A DNA stretch of 64,000 nt. Origin: Iris pallida (taxonomy: Eukaryota; Streptophyta; Magnoliopsida; Asparagales; Iridaceae). The notes under the pieces were generated by a model, which made no database searches, had not been told where the DNA came from, and worked only from the letters and a program-made list of their open reading frames with translations. The DNA lies in contig JANAVB010015600.1 of assembly GCA_029216955.1 (NCBI GenBank), forward strand, positions 25,878,510 through 25,942,509. The letters run 5' to 3'. This document shows positions 31,021-45,581 of the stretch, piece by piece (the stretch's first letter is position 1; the number at the start of each line of letters is the position of its first letter). A program made the translations under genes and the position numbers.

Positions 31021-33748
31021 AAATAGAGAAACTTGGATACTTTGATCCAACCACACACTTCTTGTAAGTGGATAGCTTGTCCCGAAGTGTTCCGGCCATA
31101 ATTTTTTACAAGCTGCTGCCCTTGTTTCTAAATAATGTTTCTTCTGATATAAAATCGGAACAAGCTATCCATATAAAATAGCCTTATCTAACCTCCAAAG
31201 GCACATGAGCTAATATGTGAGTCATCATAGTCATGTGTCCTTGATAATGAAACATGAAATTCATCATGTATTTTCTCCAAGGGAGGAAATGCCAACCTAG
31301 ATGTTCTAGCATGCCAATCTGCACTAGAATCCCATGATCAAGTTGCCTTCATAGAAAGACCTCATAAGTCATTTCAATGGAGATACTTTGAGAATACATG
31401 ATCTCTGCATCAAGTTTCTTCAACCCTTTATTCAATTAGTATCATAGTTTCTTTTTTCCATTTTCATTTTTACCCACTATAATTAATTATGTTTAGAACA
31501 TTTCATATGATTACCTAAAAACTAAAAAGTTACTAGTAACCACTCTCTCCTTTAAGAAGCCACCCTCTATTATTTTGAGTTTAAGAAACTTACCAAGTAT
31601 ATGTCAAGGTAGTCTTGAGTAACCAAAAGAACATGAACACAAAAATCAGCATGACAAATGCTATGAAAAATACACATATTGTCATGACTAGATGTTTTAA
31701 CAATTTGTATGAAATGCAATGTGTACGTATTATCCATAAAACCTGTCATATAATGGTGAAGTGTAACCTCATGTAAATCCTCCCATGAGACAAATAGTAC
31801 CAGAGTTTGAGAACTCGGTTTCAGTATAAGTATTCAGTTTTAGACCTCAAGTTTAGGCAGTATTGGTATATAATGGTCGAGTGTAACCTCGTGTAAATCC
31901 TCCCATAGGAAAAATAGTACCAACGCTTGAAAACTCTATTTCGGTATAAGTATCAGCTCCAGACCTTCTTAGGGTCTGCTTGGCAATTGTAAGGGTAGCG
32001 GTTATGAGGTGTTTTTAGAGTATCGGTTATGAGCAGTTATGAGGGGTCCGATTTTGGGTGGTTTTAAGCAGCGGCTTCTAAACCAGACCAACCCATGCTT
32101 GGTAATTCATTAACGAGCGGTTCTGAAAATTTTTACACGGATATTACCTATATGTCCATATACCGAGCACGAGAACCGATACCCAGTCTACGCCTCAGTC
32201 AGGAGGTAGAAGTCCATATTATGATCAAAATAATATAAACACATAAAATAATAGAAATGCCTGCTTGAAAGTAGGAGAGAGATTTTAAAAACTCACCGGA
32301 GAAAGTAGCCATAGTTTGGAAAAGTAGAAGAGACGGAAAAATGAGAAAGAAAAATAATGTAGGGTATTAATAGTTATAATTATAAATTTTTTGTTAGGAT
32401 ATAATAAATGGAATAAAATAATAAAAGTCCTCAAAATTCACCGATTTTGGGTGTTTATAAAGCCACCTAAAATTATACATTACACCGTTTTTGGAGGGTT
32501 TTTAAGCCGACCAAAACCGGTGCCTCAAAAAAAATTGAGGGGTTTTCATAAACAATCAGTTTAAAATACCCCAAAACCGGTTAAAATACCGTTACCAAGC
32601 GGACCCTTAAGGTTTTGGCAGTATTCAAGATCTAAAATGAAGTGCTACTCATTACACATATTTTTATGTATTATTTATGCAGTTGGAAACTTTGAATATA
32701 CAGAATATATAATAACCACAATTACGCACCAACCAACTTGACAAAACACACGCTAGCGTATCGCTTGCATTAATAATAAAATATAACTTCTATTACCAAA
32801 GAGATTCAGCCAGTACTGGTCAGCTCTGATAGAGATTTACCGGTGCTAACAGATTCTCTCAAGAGACCCAAATCCTATTTTGGACAATATGGAGACCTAA
32901 ATGCAAATTTTTCAATATTATACAAGACCTTAAAACTAAGTCAAAAAATCCAAGGGGAACTCATGAGGAACTAATGAGTTCTTAATTTTAAAAACTCGGC
33001 CAATAATAGGCGTTGGATTACATGCATCTCATCCCTTAATTTTTTTTCAAGGATACTAAACAAAACAAAAAAGTCAAGGGCATAAATGCAAAAAATAATA
33101 CCCCATATTGAATGTTCATCTTTGAGTTCCTATTTGAGTTTCTGTAGTCGAACTCAAACTAAATAATCTTATTTCCACAAAGTTCTATTTAACCAATTGC
33201 CATTAATGAAATAACACTGTGTGAACCTAAAAATCATCGAAACAATATCGACCCACTAACAGACCAAGCACAAAATCAATCGCCACAATCCCCAAGCATC
33301 AAACAATCACCTTGTCCTCCGCAAGCAGAGGAAGATGGAGGAGGATCTCGAGCGGCTCGGTGTCGGCCGCCATGACGACGAACTCCGATATTCCCCTGTT
33401 CAAAGTCTTCGTCGCTGCAAACAAAAGAGGTGCCGTCACCTGTTAATATCAACAATTCCAAGGGGGTCATAAGCAAAAAAACCAGCCACCGAAGCAAAGC
33501 AAACCTTCGTTGGCGCCCTTCTTGAGCTGCTTGTAGTTGGCGGCCTGCTGGATGAGGTCGAGGATGGTGATGGTCAGCTGCGCGTCGGCCAAGGGATACG
33601 CCTTTGGGTTGACGACGATCTCCGTGCCCTAAAGTATAAATTTTCTATTATTGGAAAAATTTTGGGGATGGAGTGAAAGAAACCCTAAAAAAAAAAAAAA
33701 AACTGGAGTAGTTCACAAAGAGAGAGAGGGAGAGAAAAATTTTACCAT
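28451..33748 (-). CDS. SNU13: SNU13 / NHP2-like protein 1 (U4/U6 snRNP 15.5K) homologue
   Basis: Five coding exons on the minus strand: 33746-33748 (ATG only), 33505-33628, 33311-33414, 28580-28711 and 28451-28477 (stop TAG). All junctions follow GT-AG and the phases join into 129 codons, close to the ~128 aa of the family. Product: an L7Ae-type RNA-binding protein that binds kink-turns in U4 snRNA (splicing) and box C/D snoRNAs, in nucleus and nucleolus. The L7Ae-family RNA-binding motif GANEATK is at residues 39-45; the conserved [20 protein letters not shown] starts at 79, and the C-terminus is EAIEKLLI. Residue 99 is Ser where human and plant relatives have Pro. Intron 3 is 4.6 kb and holds transposon insertions. 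The GC-rich exons 2-3 suggest a monocot. No disabling lesion is seen. Confidence 0.95.
30963..31018. repeat. (AT)n microsatellite in SNU13 intron 3
   Basis: About 56 bp of pure AT repeat. Confidence 0.95.
31748..31971. repeat. Tandem duplication, ~115 bp, in SNU13 intron 3
   Basis: Two direct copies start near TATAATGGTGAAGTGTAACC (31752) and TATAATGGTCGAGTGTAACC (31870). The second copy is split by the MITE at 31972-32606: its end resumes at 32610 (GGTTTTGGCAGTATT), matching GTTTAGGCAGTATT at the end of copy 1. Confidence 0.8.
31972..32606. mobile_element. PIF/Harbinger Tourist-like MITE, 635 bp
   Basis: Starts GGGTCTGCTTGGCAA and ends TTACCAAGCGGACCC (inverted repeats), flanked on both sides by TTA (31969-31971, 32607-32609), the Harbinger target duplication. 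The interior is non-coding. It lies in intron 3 of the SNU13 homologue. Confidence 0.88.
32940..33050. repeat. Unnamed dispersed repeat, copy 2 (inverted relative to 24030)
   Basis: Its reverse complement shares GGATGAGATG.ATG.AATCCAA, GGCCGAGTTTTTAAAATTAA and GAACTCATTAGTTCC with 24030-24190. It lies in SNU13 intron 3 near exon 3. Confidence 0.5.
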
Positions 33749-33850
33749 TTGTTTCTTTTTTTTTCTGCGAGAGGAGGAAAAGATGTAGTTTTGTTGCGAC
33801 TGCGAGGAGGAAGAGTAAGGAGAAGAGAAACCCTAAGCTAGGGTTTTATC
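33749..33850 (-). promoter_or_regulatory. 5' leader and telo-box of the SNU13 homologue
   Basis: The minus strand upstream of the ATG is a pyrimidine-rich leader. At about 33829-33846 it has AAACCCTAGCTTAGGGTTT-like sequence, a telo-box (AAACCCTA) in both orientations. Telo-boxes are common near the start sites of plant translation and RNP genes. The exact transcription start is not determinable. Confidence 0.6.
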
Positions 33851-34410
33851 GAGTACACTGATTGGGGATGGGCCCCACTCGAAAACATGATGGACCCAAT
33901 TAGCGGGTTCTGGATTTTGGGTTTGGGTTGAAACCCGAGTTGGATCATGGGCCTCTCCCGGGTTGGTCCAATCTAGAACCATCAATAAGGAAATATCTCG
34001 TTCTGGAAGCTTCACATGAAAACGACAAAATTTTCATTTTTAAACCAAATTATTTCTTATTAAATTATAAGATATGTCATGTTGTTCACAAAACTTAAAG
34101 GGGTCATCCTTCATTTTTTTTTTCTATGTATAAATAAGAAAAGTAGAACCGGAAAAATATGAACAATCATGAATGGATAAGTAAACGTCGTCTCTCTCCC
34201 ATTTTCCAATTTTATTTTTTTCCCGAACTCTTTAGGAATATAATGTTTTGTAATATTTTATTATTAAAAAATACAAAAACAAGTGGCTATAAGTGCCAAT
34301 GTGTATAAAATGTTCGTAATTTGTGGATAAATTTAAATATGTGTGTTCTTATTCCTACCAGTAAATGTAGGTATTGTGTACGCATAATAAGAATATTATC
34401 CAATCATAGT
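33851..34410. other. Upstream intergenic DNA
   Basis: No gene. It contains the putative promoter region of the SNU13 homologue, and AT-rich sequence up to the hAT element. Confidence 0.5.
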
Positions 34411-34625
34411 CAGTGGCGTAGCTACTTGGTCCTCAAGGGGTGCAGCTGCGCCCCCTTGAATTATTTTTTTTTTACATGTTGTGCGAAAGAAAATAGGCCC
34501 TTTTGGAAAAAATTCTAGACCCTTTTTGGGAATAAAAAAGAGAGAAGAATTTGAAGCGTTTCTTTCCAAAAGGACATACTTTCTTCCACTCCATCTATGG
34601 TGCTACTTGGTCTTGTTGTGTCGTG

Positions 34626-34772
34626 TCGGGCACAACAACTGTAGAGAGGGTATTTTCTTCAATGAAAATTATTAAAATTTTATTACGTAATTGATTGGAA
34701 GATAAGATTATGAATGATTGTTTAGTGGCATATATTGAAAGAGGCGTATTGGATGTCGTTGATAATTAAAAT
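34626..34772 (+). pseudogene. hAT transposase C-terminal remnant
   Basis: The plus strand reads TTTVERVFSSMKIIKILLRN, a stop, then LEDKIMNDCLVAYIERGVLDVVDN and a stop. This is the conserved end of the dimerisation domain of ZMYM1-like hAT transposases (VERxFSxMKxIK..LRN, then DCxxxYIE). It is about 45 codons long and marks this as the transposase 3' side. Upstream bases (34500-34625) are too decayed to read. Confidence 0.75.
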
Positions 34773-35157
34773 ATCATTCATTATGAAGTCTTCAAATAGT
34801 TTATTGTAAAGAAACAATTATTTAATAATTGTAATAGTTTATGATATTATATATATATATATATAATATTTATGAAATGTCCAAAACTCGCAAAAGTTTT
34901 ATGAAAAATCTACCGCAAAATAACATTTTATCGCGTGTCCAGAATTAGCAAAAAATATATAAAAGGGTGCGAAATAATCTTTTTGCCCTTCTAATTTATT
35001 GAAAACACCCACGAAACCTACTTTTCAAAAAAAACGTTTCGATTCTTACACTTCTTCCATACGCTACTCACTTTCGAATCTAGGTTTTCTCCTCCAAAAT
35101 CTTCAAACCTTACTTCAAAAACTCGTCAGTGATTCTCCATTCGCAATCTTCACACCA

Positions 35158-35270
35158 TGTCGTTATCATCAGTTCCCACTTCAGTGAATGACGGAGAATC
35201 ACATAGAATTAAGAGAGTTGCACATAAGCCAAAGGTTAAAATACAGGAGAATGGTCATTATCCGTCTTAA
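35158..35270 (+). pseudogene. Short ORF with its own leader at the edge of the minisatellite
   Basis: After a C-rich leader-like stretch (35000-35157) an ATG opens a 37-codon frame (MSLSSVPTSVNDGESHRIKR...) that ends in the first minisatellite unit. At the far side of the arrays, 37019-37131 gives an acidic frame end ([20 protein letters not shown]..., stop). Together they look like the two ends of a captured or element-encoded gene whose middle is now repeats. No family recognised. Confidence 0.35.
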
Positions 35271-35754
35271 AATCATGGATAATTGTCATTCTCCGTGTTA
35301 AAATGACGGAGAATGGTCTTTTTCCATGTTAAAATACAGGAGAATGGTCATTTCCCGTGTTAAAATGACGAAGAATGGTCATTCTCCGTGGTATAATCAC
35401 GGAGAAAGGCCATTTCCCGTGTTAAAATGTAGGAGAATGGTCATTCTTCGTGTTAAAATCACGGAGAATTAAAATGCAGAAGAATGGTTATTCTTCGTGT
35501 TAAAATCACGGAGAATAGCCATTCTCCATATTAAAATCACGGAAAATGTTGATTCTCCATGATAAAATGCAAAAAAATGGTCATTCTTCGTGTTAAAATA
35601 CGGAGAATTGCCATTCTTCATGCTAAAATTACGGAGAATAGTCATTCTCCGTATTAAAATGAATGAGAATGGTCATTCTCCATGCTAAAATCACGGAGAA
35701 TTTTCATTTTTTGTGCTAAAATGACGGAGAATGACCTGCAGAAGAATAGTCATT
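35234..35754. repeat. Hairpin minisatellite, left array (~31-bp unit)
   Basis: About 17 units. The consensus has arms CACGGAGAATG and CATTCTCCGTG separated by 2 nt, followed by TTAAAAT. Each unit is thus a near-perfect inverted repeat. Units vary mostly by single substitutions, some in both arms. Confidence 0.88.
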
Positions 35755-36653
35755 ATACTGAGCCCTACGTTCATCCCATTAGTTTGGGCTTAGGACTTAG
35801 TAAAATGAACCTATTAAATGAGATTCATTATACTGAGTCCTTGGTTCATCCCATGAATTTGGGAGTCTTTAACTGACGGCCGCGTAACCAGTGGTTTGGA
35901 CCACACTCACCCTATATAAGGGAGAGTTTTTATAAAGATTCGCATCTTCCTCTCTTAGCATTCCCAACACCGTTCTTGACCCAGACTTAGCTTCGAACGG
36001 CCGTCGTTGGCCTTGCACAAGTTTGGTGTTGGTTGTGGATCCCTTCGTTTAAAGAAACTATGTCTTTGTACAAGAGCTGTTGATGAGTGTCGAGATGTAC
36101 CGGAATGCCCACCATGAGGAGTTAGAACCTGAGCGACGTCTTGGAGGTCCTGACGACAGGGTTTTGGTTGATTGCCAACCCGAAGAGCAACATGTTGTTC
36201 TTTGCCCTGGTCATAGCGGCTGCACGCCTTCGTTATGCTGGAAGAGCCTTAGGAGCTACCGCGAGCCAATAGTTGCTTCAGGAAGTGGTATACTCTGACG
36301 AGAAAATGGCTCGCTGCGTTTGGGGGGTTCTGTGGGCGCAGACCTTGATGGCGACTGCATTCACATCGTATATCTGCAGTCTCTTGCCGCAAGAGTAAAA
36401 GTTGTGGAGCTATTCAGTGTAGAGCAATAATTGCTTAGTTCTCACAAAAGAGTCCTATGATCATACTGTGAAGACTAACCCCATTGTAGATCTTTAGGAG
36501 TTCTTTCCATATAATCACAATGAATCTGTAATAGACCATTGTAGGTGTGATTTTTAATAAAAACAACTTTTTGTGATTTTTTTTGTTGTATGTTCTGTTA
36601 AAAAAAAATTTGTTGTATATTTCTGTTGTATCTTCTACAAGACCCCCTTCAAA
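35755..36653 (+). other. ~900-bp insert between the two minisatellite arrays
   Basis: Not minisatellite. It has two diverged copies of a CATTATACTGAG.CC...TTCATCCCAT block (from 35751 and 35828), a strong TATA box in CCCTATATAAGGG (about 35910-35922), and a possible poly(A) signal AATAAAA (about 36555). The layout suggests an LTR or a small transcription unit. LTR-like ends with a target duplication could not be established. No convincing ORF. Confidence 0.5.
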
Positions 36654-37017
36654 GTGTTAGAATGCAGAAGAATGACCATTCTTCGTGTTAAAATCACGAA
36701 GAATGGCCATTCGCCATTGTAAAATCACAGAGAATGACCATTATCCGTGTTGTTGTAAAATCACGGAGAATGACCAGTCATTCTCCATGTTAAAATTACG
36801 GAGAATGGCTATTCCCGTATTAACATGCAGGAGAATAGTTATTTTCTGTGTTAAACTCACGGAGAATGGCCATTTCCCGTATTTAAGTGCAGGAGAATGG
36901 CCATTCACCGTGTAATTCTCACGACGAATGATCATTCGCCGTGTTAAAGTACCGGAGAATGTCCATTATCCGTGTTAACTATATTCTCCATGTTAAAGTG
37001 CCGGAGAATGATCACAG
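36654..37017. repeat. Hairpin minisatellite, right array
   Basis: About 11-12 units of the same ~31-bp inverted-repeat unit as at 35234-35754. The insert appears to split one formerly continuous array. Confidence 0.85.
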
Positions 37018-37138
37018 TGAACTACGAACGATCTTTGCGATCTCTGCTGAAGATGAGAGCAATGGAATTCAGATCTCTTGTGAAGAAGAAGAAGAAGAAG
37101 ACGAAAATCGCAATCCAAATTTGAGTTTATGAATACAA

Positions 37139-37142
<4 letters not shown>

Positions 37143-37203
<61 letters not shown>
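37143..37203. repeat. (AT)n microsatellite
   Basis: About 60 bp of AT repeat inside the hAT element. Confidence 0.95.
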
Positions 37204-37204
<1 letters not shown>

Positions 37205-37366
37205 GACCAAAATATTTGCGCGAATGGGTAGTTATGGTATTATCAAAATGGCAATTTTGTAAATACAGAGCATCTAAAGGGAATCTTGAAATATTTAACG
37301 TGAAAATACATAATGTTGAGTATTTCATAAAACCCACCTTGCGGGTGGGTATCTCAGCAATTTCCA

Positions 37367-37466
<100 letters not shown>

Positions 37467-37832
37467 ATTATAAATGTGTTATTATAATGGGCTAATTAGC
37501 GTTTATACCCTAAATTTTATATAGGCTGATAGTTTAAGCCATGACATGTCCAATTAAAAAATTTTGACCCTGAATTTTTATTTCTATTTTACTTTTTCTA
37601 TTAATACCCTCTCTAGCATATATGAAAGTTTCTTATCATGCATGGAAGGGAGGGTATAATGGGAAAAAAAAATCTAAGGTCAAACTTTTCAATTGGTCAT
37701 ATCAGTGCTTAAACTCTAAATTGATATAAAATTTAGGTTATAAACACTAATTAGTTCTATTATAATTTATTATATGTATATAATAAGTATTGTGCCCCGG
37801 ATAAAAGTTCTTGCTACGCCACTGATTATAGT

Positions 37833-38724
37833 CAAATATTTTTTTCTAACTCATGTGGTTAAGGTGAGAGGTATTATTCTTGTTTGCATGAGTTCGTTTC
37901 TCCATGTTGAATATATAACAAATTTAAACTTTTCTCAACAATTTTTTTACATAATTTTTTTATAATAAAATGGACCATGGTATACATACGAATTAGACGG
38001 TTCACTTTTGAGCTGTTTTGAAGCCACATTATATAGTAGAAGATTTTACAACCACCATTTTTCTATTGTCTCTAGATATATTGTTAATAAGAGATGCAAA
38101 TCAATTGCATTCGGCTATAATATTGCATTCTCTTTTATTTTACAATACGTTATCAACACGAGCGCTCGAGAAGTTTCGGACCACCACCGATAAAGATCAT
38201 ATTTTCTTACTTGTACATTTTACTTATATGCTATGATCTAAAGCTTTTTTTTCATGTTCATTGATCATTGGTAGCCTCGTTAGAATTCTAAAATTGACCT
38301 AGTTGCATATGAACTCTGAAGCTTATGCGAAAGAAAAATCTTCTTAACAAATTACACTTTGATATGAGATTATCTTTATGATAAAAACTAATAAAATATT
38401 TTTAAATAATTAGAAGTAATATAAAAATCAATTATTGATTGAATTATTTGCTAGTTGGCTAATTGATTTTGTGGTTGGCTAATGGATACAATTACTTGTT
38501 GTTGGCTACTAATGGATCGAATAATTAGACTTAAGAACTTAGGGGTGTTCTTTATTTTTATTTTTATTTTAGATGTCCGGCGATATGTACGGAACTTTTG
38601 CACCCTGCATTGCATGCATGTTGGGGCCCACTGTCTCCCAACTTCCAGCAAATAAACGGAAGAAATAATACGCCCCGTGGCTCGATCTACTGATCTTCCG
38701 CCACCCAGTCAAGATCTTATACCT
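37833..38724. other. Intergenic, no gene recognised
   Basis: AT-rich; short frames without known domains. Continues the host sequence left of the hAT element. Confidence 0.5.
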
Positions 38725-42316
<3,592 letters not shown>

Positions 42317-45027
42317 TGTCACGCCCCAGTACCGAAATACGGAGACGGACTAGGCCAGCTACTCCATATGAGGTACGTAACGTCATACGGCGATCGTGGC
42401 TGTCGAGAGACTAGGGGGTACATGCTACAATCAAGTCTCCTATGGTCCCACAGAGTTCTATGTCTCAATCAACCAAATCACATCAGCAAATAAATGAGCA
42501 TTAAAGATAAAGCAGTAAGGCGTCCCCGACGCTTCATCAAAACGATCATGAGAGACTAGCTTTATAATTTAGCTATCTCGAAGAGTCAGGAGTACAAAAT
42601 TATACACAGCTGCAGTCTGTTTATTTACAATTCTGTACTGACACAAAATATCAAGTAATCCGGCTAACAGGTGCCGGTGGCTAAACGCCGCAAAAGTATA
42701 AGCAGGAGTGGTGGAGAAGAAACCCACTCGAGTCCCCGAACTGCCATGCTCCTAGTATGCACCATGGATGTCAGGGAGGAAGATCGTGTCCTCAGGCTCT
42801 GCTACGGGATCTGGCCAAACAAAACCAGCGGGGTCAGCCCCGAATAGCAAGTACCGCCAAAGGGGCACAAGAGTTAAGATTAAAAACCCAGTTAAATAGA
42901 ATGTTTGATAATAGTAATACTTACTATTATAGGGTAGCGCAACATCCTCGAACCCATATGGCACCTTTACAACCAAACAAGGACAAAAGGTGCCGCATGG
43001 AGTCGGGACGTGTCGTACTCTATAACTTTCACATAAGTTAAAAGGTATAAACAATAAAATCTCCTGATCGTGACTTCGGTCGATAGCCTATCGCAGCACA
43101 ATAACCAACCCAACAATCAAACAAGAACATGGGTTGGATCACGTACCACGATAGACCATGTTCCTCCGTCATTCACAGAAGTAGCACTTCACAAACAGAA
43201 TAAGTCTTCCGTTCATAACTTCGGTCCACAGCCTGCCATAGTACGATAACCAACCCAACAATCAAACAAGAATATGGGTTGGATCACGTACCATGACAGT
43301 CCGCTTCCCTCAGTTATTCACGGAAGGTAAATAGGATACAAGCAAGTCGTTTTTACGGCCAATCAAGTCTACGAGTTTCTAGTGGGACGAGGTTATCCTC
43401 GCGTCATGTTATTAGAAATCCTCAGATCGTATCTTTCCAGCAAGGCTAGCCAACCCAGGGGTTCGCGTAGACAGGTGTTATTGAGCACAGGTCCCTCGTA
43501 AGGCCACCTTGCCAAAAACATGTAATATATAGCAGGAATTTATCGGATACAGTCATCCACTCGTTGCGGATGACACAGTATCCGTGGAGACCAGCCGGCG
43601 CGTCAAGACAATATCTCAAGGCGGCTGGTGTAACACGATCTCGGGATTTGGCCCTCCCCATGCATCTAGTACATTTAGTTGCCTAATTTAACCCTAGGTG
43701 AAATCTTGGACTCTCATGCTGTGGCTTGCATGATTATCCTTCTAAATGTCGTACTCAAGTACGAGTACCCCAAGAGGATCCATGTCAATCAGTATGTCAA
43801 CATGTTCTACCCTCCTTAGTGTAATGCATCATTGCAAATACGCCACGTGGAGTTACGAGTCATTTGTCGAGCATGAACAAGAACTGGGACATTCAGGTAC
43901 ATATATTAGGTAGGAACACTTTGTTCTCCGGGGTTATATTAGTGCTCATATCATACTCAGGACAAAAGGCGTAAGGATATAAAATGGGCATATAATATCT
44001 AATAAAATATCAAAGGCGTACGCAAAAAAGCACGCACGCTCAAGGGGTAAAAGTCACGCTGGCTCACTCAAGACAGCGTGCGTGAAAAAGTCACGCAGGC
44101 TCACTCAGAGGAGAGCTGCGTGAAAAGTCACGCAGACTCAAGGGAAGAGCTGCGTGAAAAGTCACCCAAGCTCAAGGGAAGAGCTGCGTGAAAAGTCACG
44201 CAAGCTCAAGGAGAGAGCTGCGTGAAAAGTCACGCAAGCTCAAGGAGAGAGCTGCGTGAAAAGTCACGCAAGCTCAAGGAGAGAGCTGCGTGAAAAGTCA
44301 CGCAAGCTCAAGGAGAGAGACACGCTTCCAACAGGAAGCATGCTCAAACAGGAGCACACTGTTCACTATCTTCTCCAAACAGCAAGAACACCATGGCTGA
44401 ACCCAAAAACTTCAAAATAATATAACTTGGCCATCCGAACTCTAAATCCGGATTTCCAAAGTTCCAACTTGGGTAAAACTGAATGCTCTTCCACAAGGAA
44501 GCATCAAAAACCCATAAATTCCAACTAAAGTAGATCAAACCATGTAAAATCCGAAAATGATTAAAACCTAGATCTACAAAAATCAAAGCTTCAAAATGGA
44601 AATTTCCAAGTTCTAAACTAGTATAGATTGAGAAGAAGAACATGTTTTGGCAAATAGTTTTGTAAGAAATCATAGATAAAATTATGATCCATCTCTTGAG
44701 CAAGTTGGTACTTGCCTTGGTTGGTAGAGGAAATAAATGAGAGGAAAGTAAAATGAGAGGAGAGAGAATGAGATGGGTTATATATATAGACCTTGAACCC
44801 AAGGGTTCATGATGAACCAAAGGGTTCTTGGTGAACCATGGGTGAACCGAAAATAGGTTCCCCAATTGAACCAAAACTGTCGGCCCAAATGCAGAAAATA
44901 AATTACAAAATATTATTTTGAAAGATGCATGAAGAAACACAGCATAATAAATATAGTATAAATACAAGGTAAATACAATATATCGATTTACGTATTAAAA
45001 TACGTATTCCAGGATCGGGGAGTGACA
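42317..45027 (-). mobile_element. Solo LTR of Gypsy family A
   Basis: 2711 bp, plus-strand ends TGTCACGCCCC and GGGGAGTGACA, flanked by TAATA on both sides (42312-42316, 45028-45032). In reverse complement it follows the LTRs at 45582 and 53686. No internal region, so it arose by LTR-LTR recombination. It sits in the LTR of element C. It includes a ~145-bp tandem duplication at 43080-43320 and the minisatellite at 44053-44322. Confidence 0.9.
44053..44322. repeat. 34-bp minisatellite in the solo LTR
   Basis: About 8 units of 34-37 bp. Each starts GTCACGCAAGCTCAAGG and ends GAGCTGCGTGAAAA; the last units are identical. The unit carries inverted CACGCA / TGCGTG ends. Confidence 0.88.
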
Positions 45028-45581
45028 TAATATCTTGTGTTTGTGATTTATGGTTGGCTTAGGCATGGTATTGCCTATTAGCCTATGGCCTAGTCTCTTA
45101 GCCTATGGCCTATGTGTGTGTCTGCTTGACTAAGTGAGCCTAGATTAGACTTGTGTAGTCTTGTTAGATCTAGAATAGACTAGTTAGACTAGTTTGACTT
45201 AGGTTTGACTTGGTTGACCTAGTTTGACTTCTAGCGTTGACCAGAGTTGACCAAGAGTTGACTTTGGTCTAGATTGACCTAGAGTCATGTAGAATACATC
45301 GTAGTGCATCTTATTACTATTCTGGACTTGTTGTGACTTGTACTGTTCTAAATAGGAGCCAGACACCACTCCTCGGACAGTACTTTCGTCTTGGACATTC
45401 AGTTAGCAGGCGAGTACATTTTCTGATCTTTTTATACTTGTCTGGACTATACTCTTGCTCTAGATTACTTTACTTGATGCTGACACGTATCTTCACGGAT
45501 TAGTACTATATGGATCCTTTTCTGAGATGTTATCTCTCTACGGGTGCATCGGGTATTTCATGTTCATGTACTTTATCATGT
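45028..45581 (+). repeat. Gypsy element C LTR, middle segment
   Basis: LTR sequence between the solo LTR and element A. It matches the minus-strand copy at 26094-27448 (shared TTGACC array, CTAAATAGGA, GCAGGCGAGTACATT). It continues at 56606 after the element A insertion. Eight TTGAC cores lie at 45190-45290. Confidence 0.75.

Noticed and set aside
35738..36643. Solo LTR bounded by TGCAGAAGA and TCTTCTACA
   Set aside because: The left end is itself part of the minisatellite unit, and the flanks TGACC/AGACC match at only 4 of 5.
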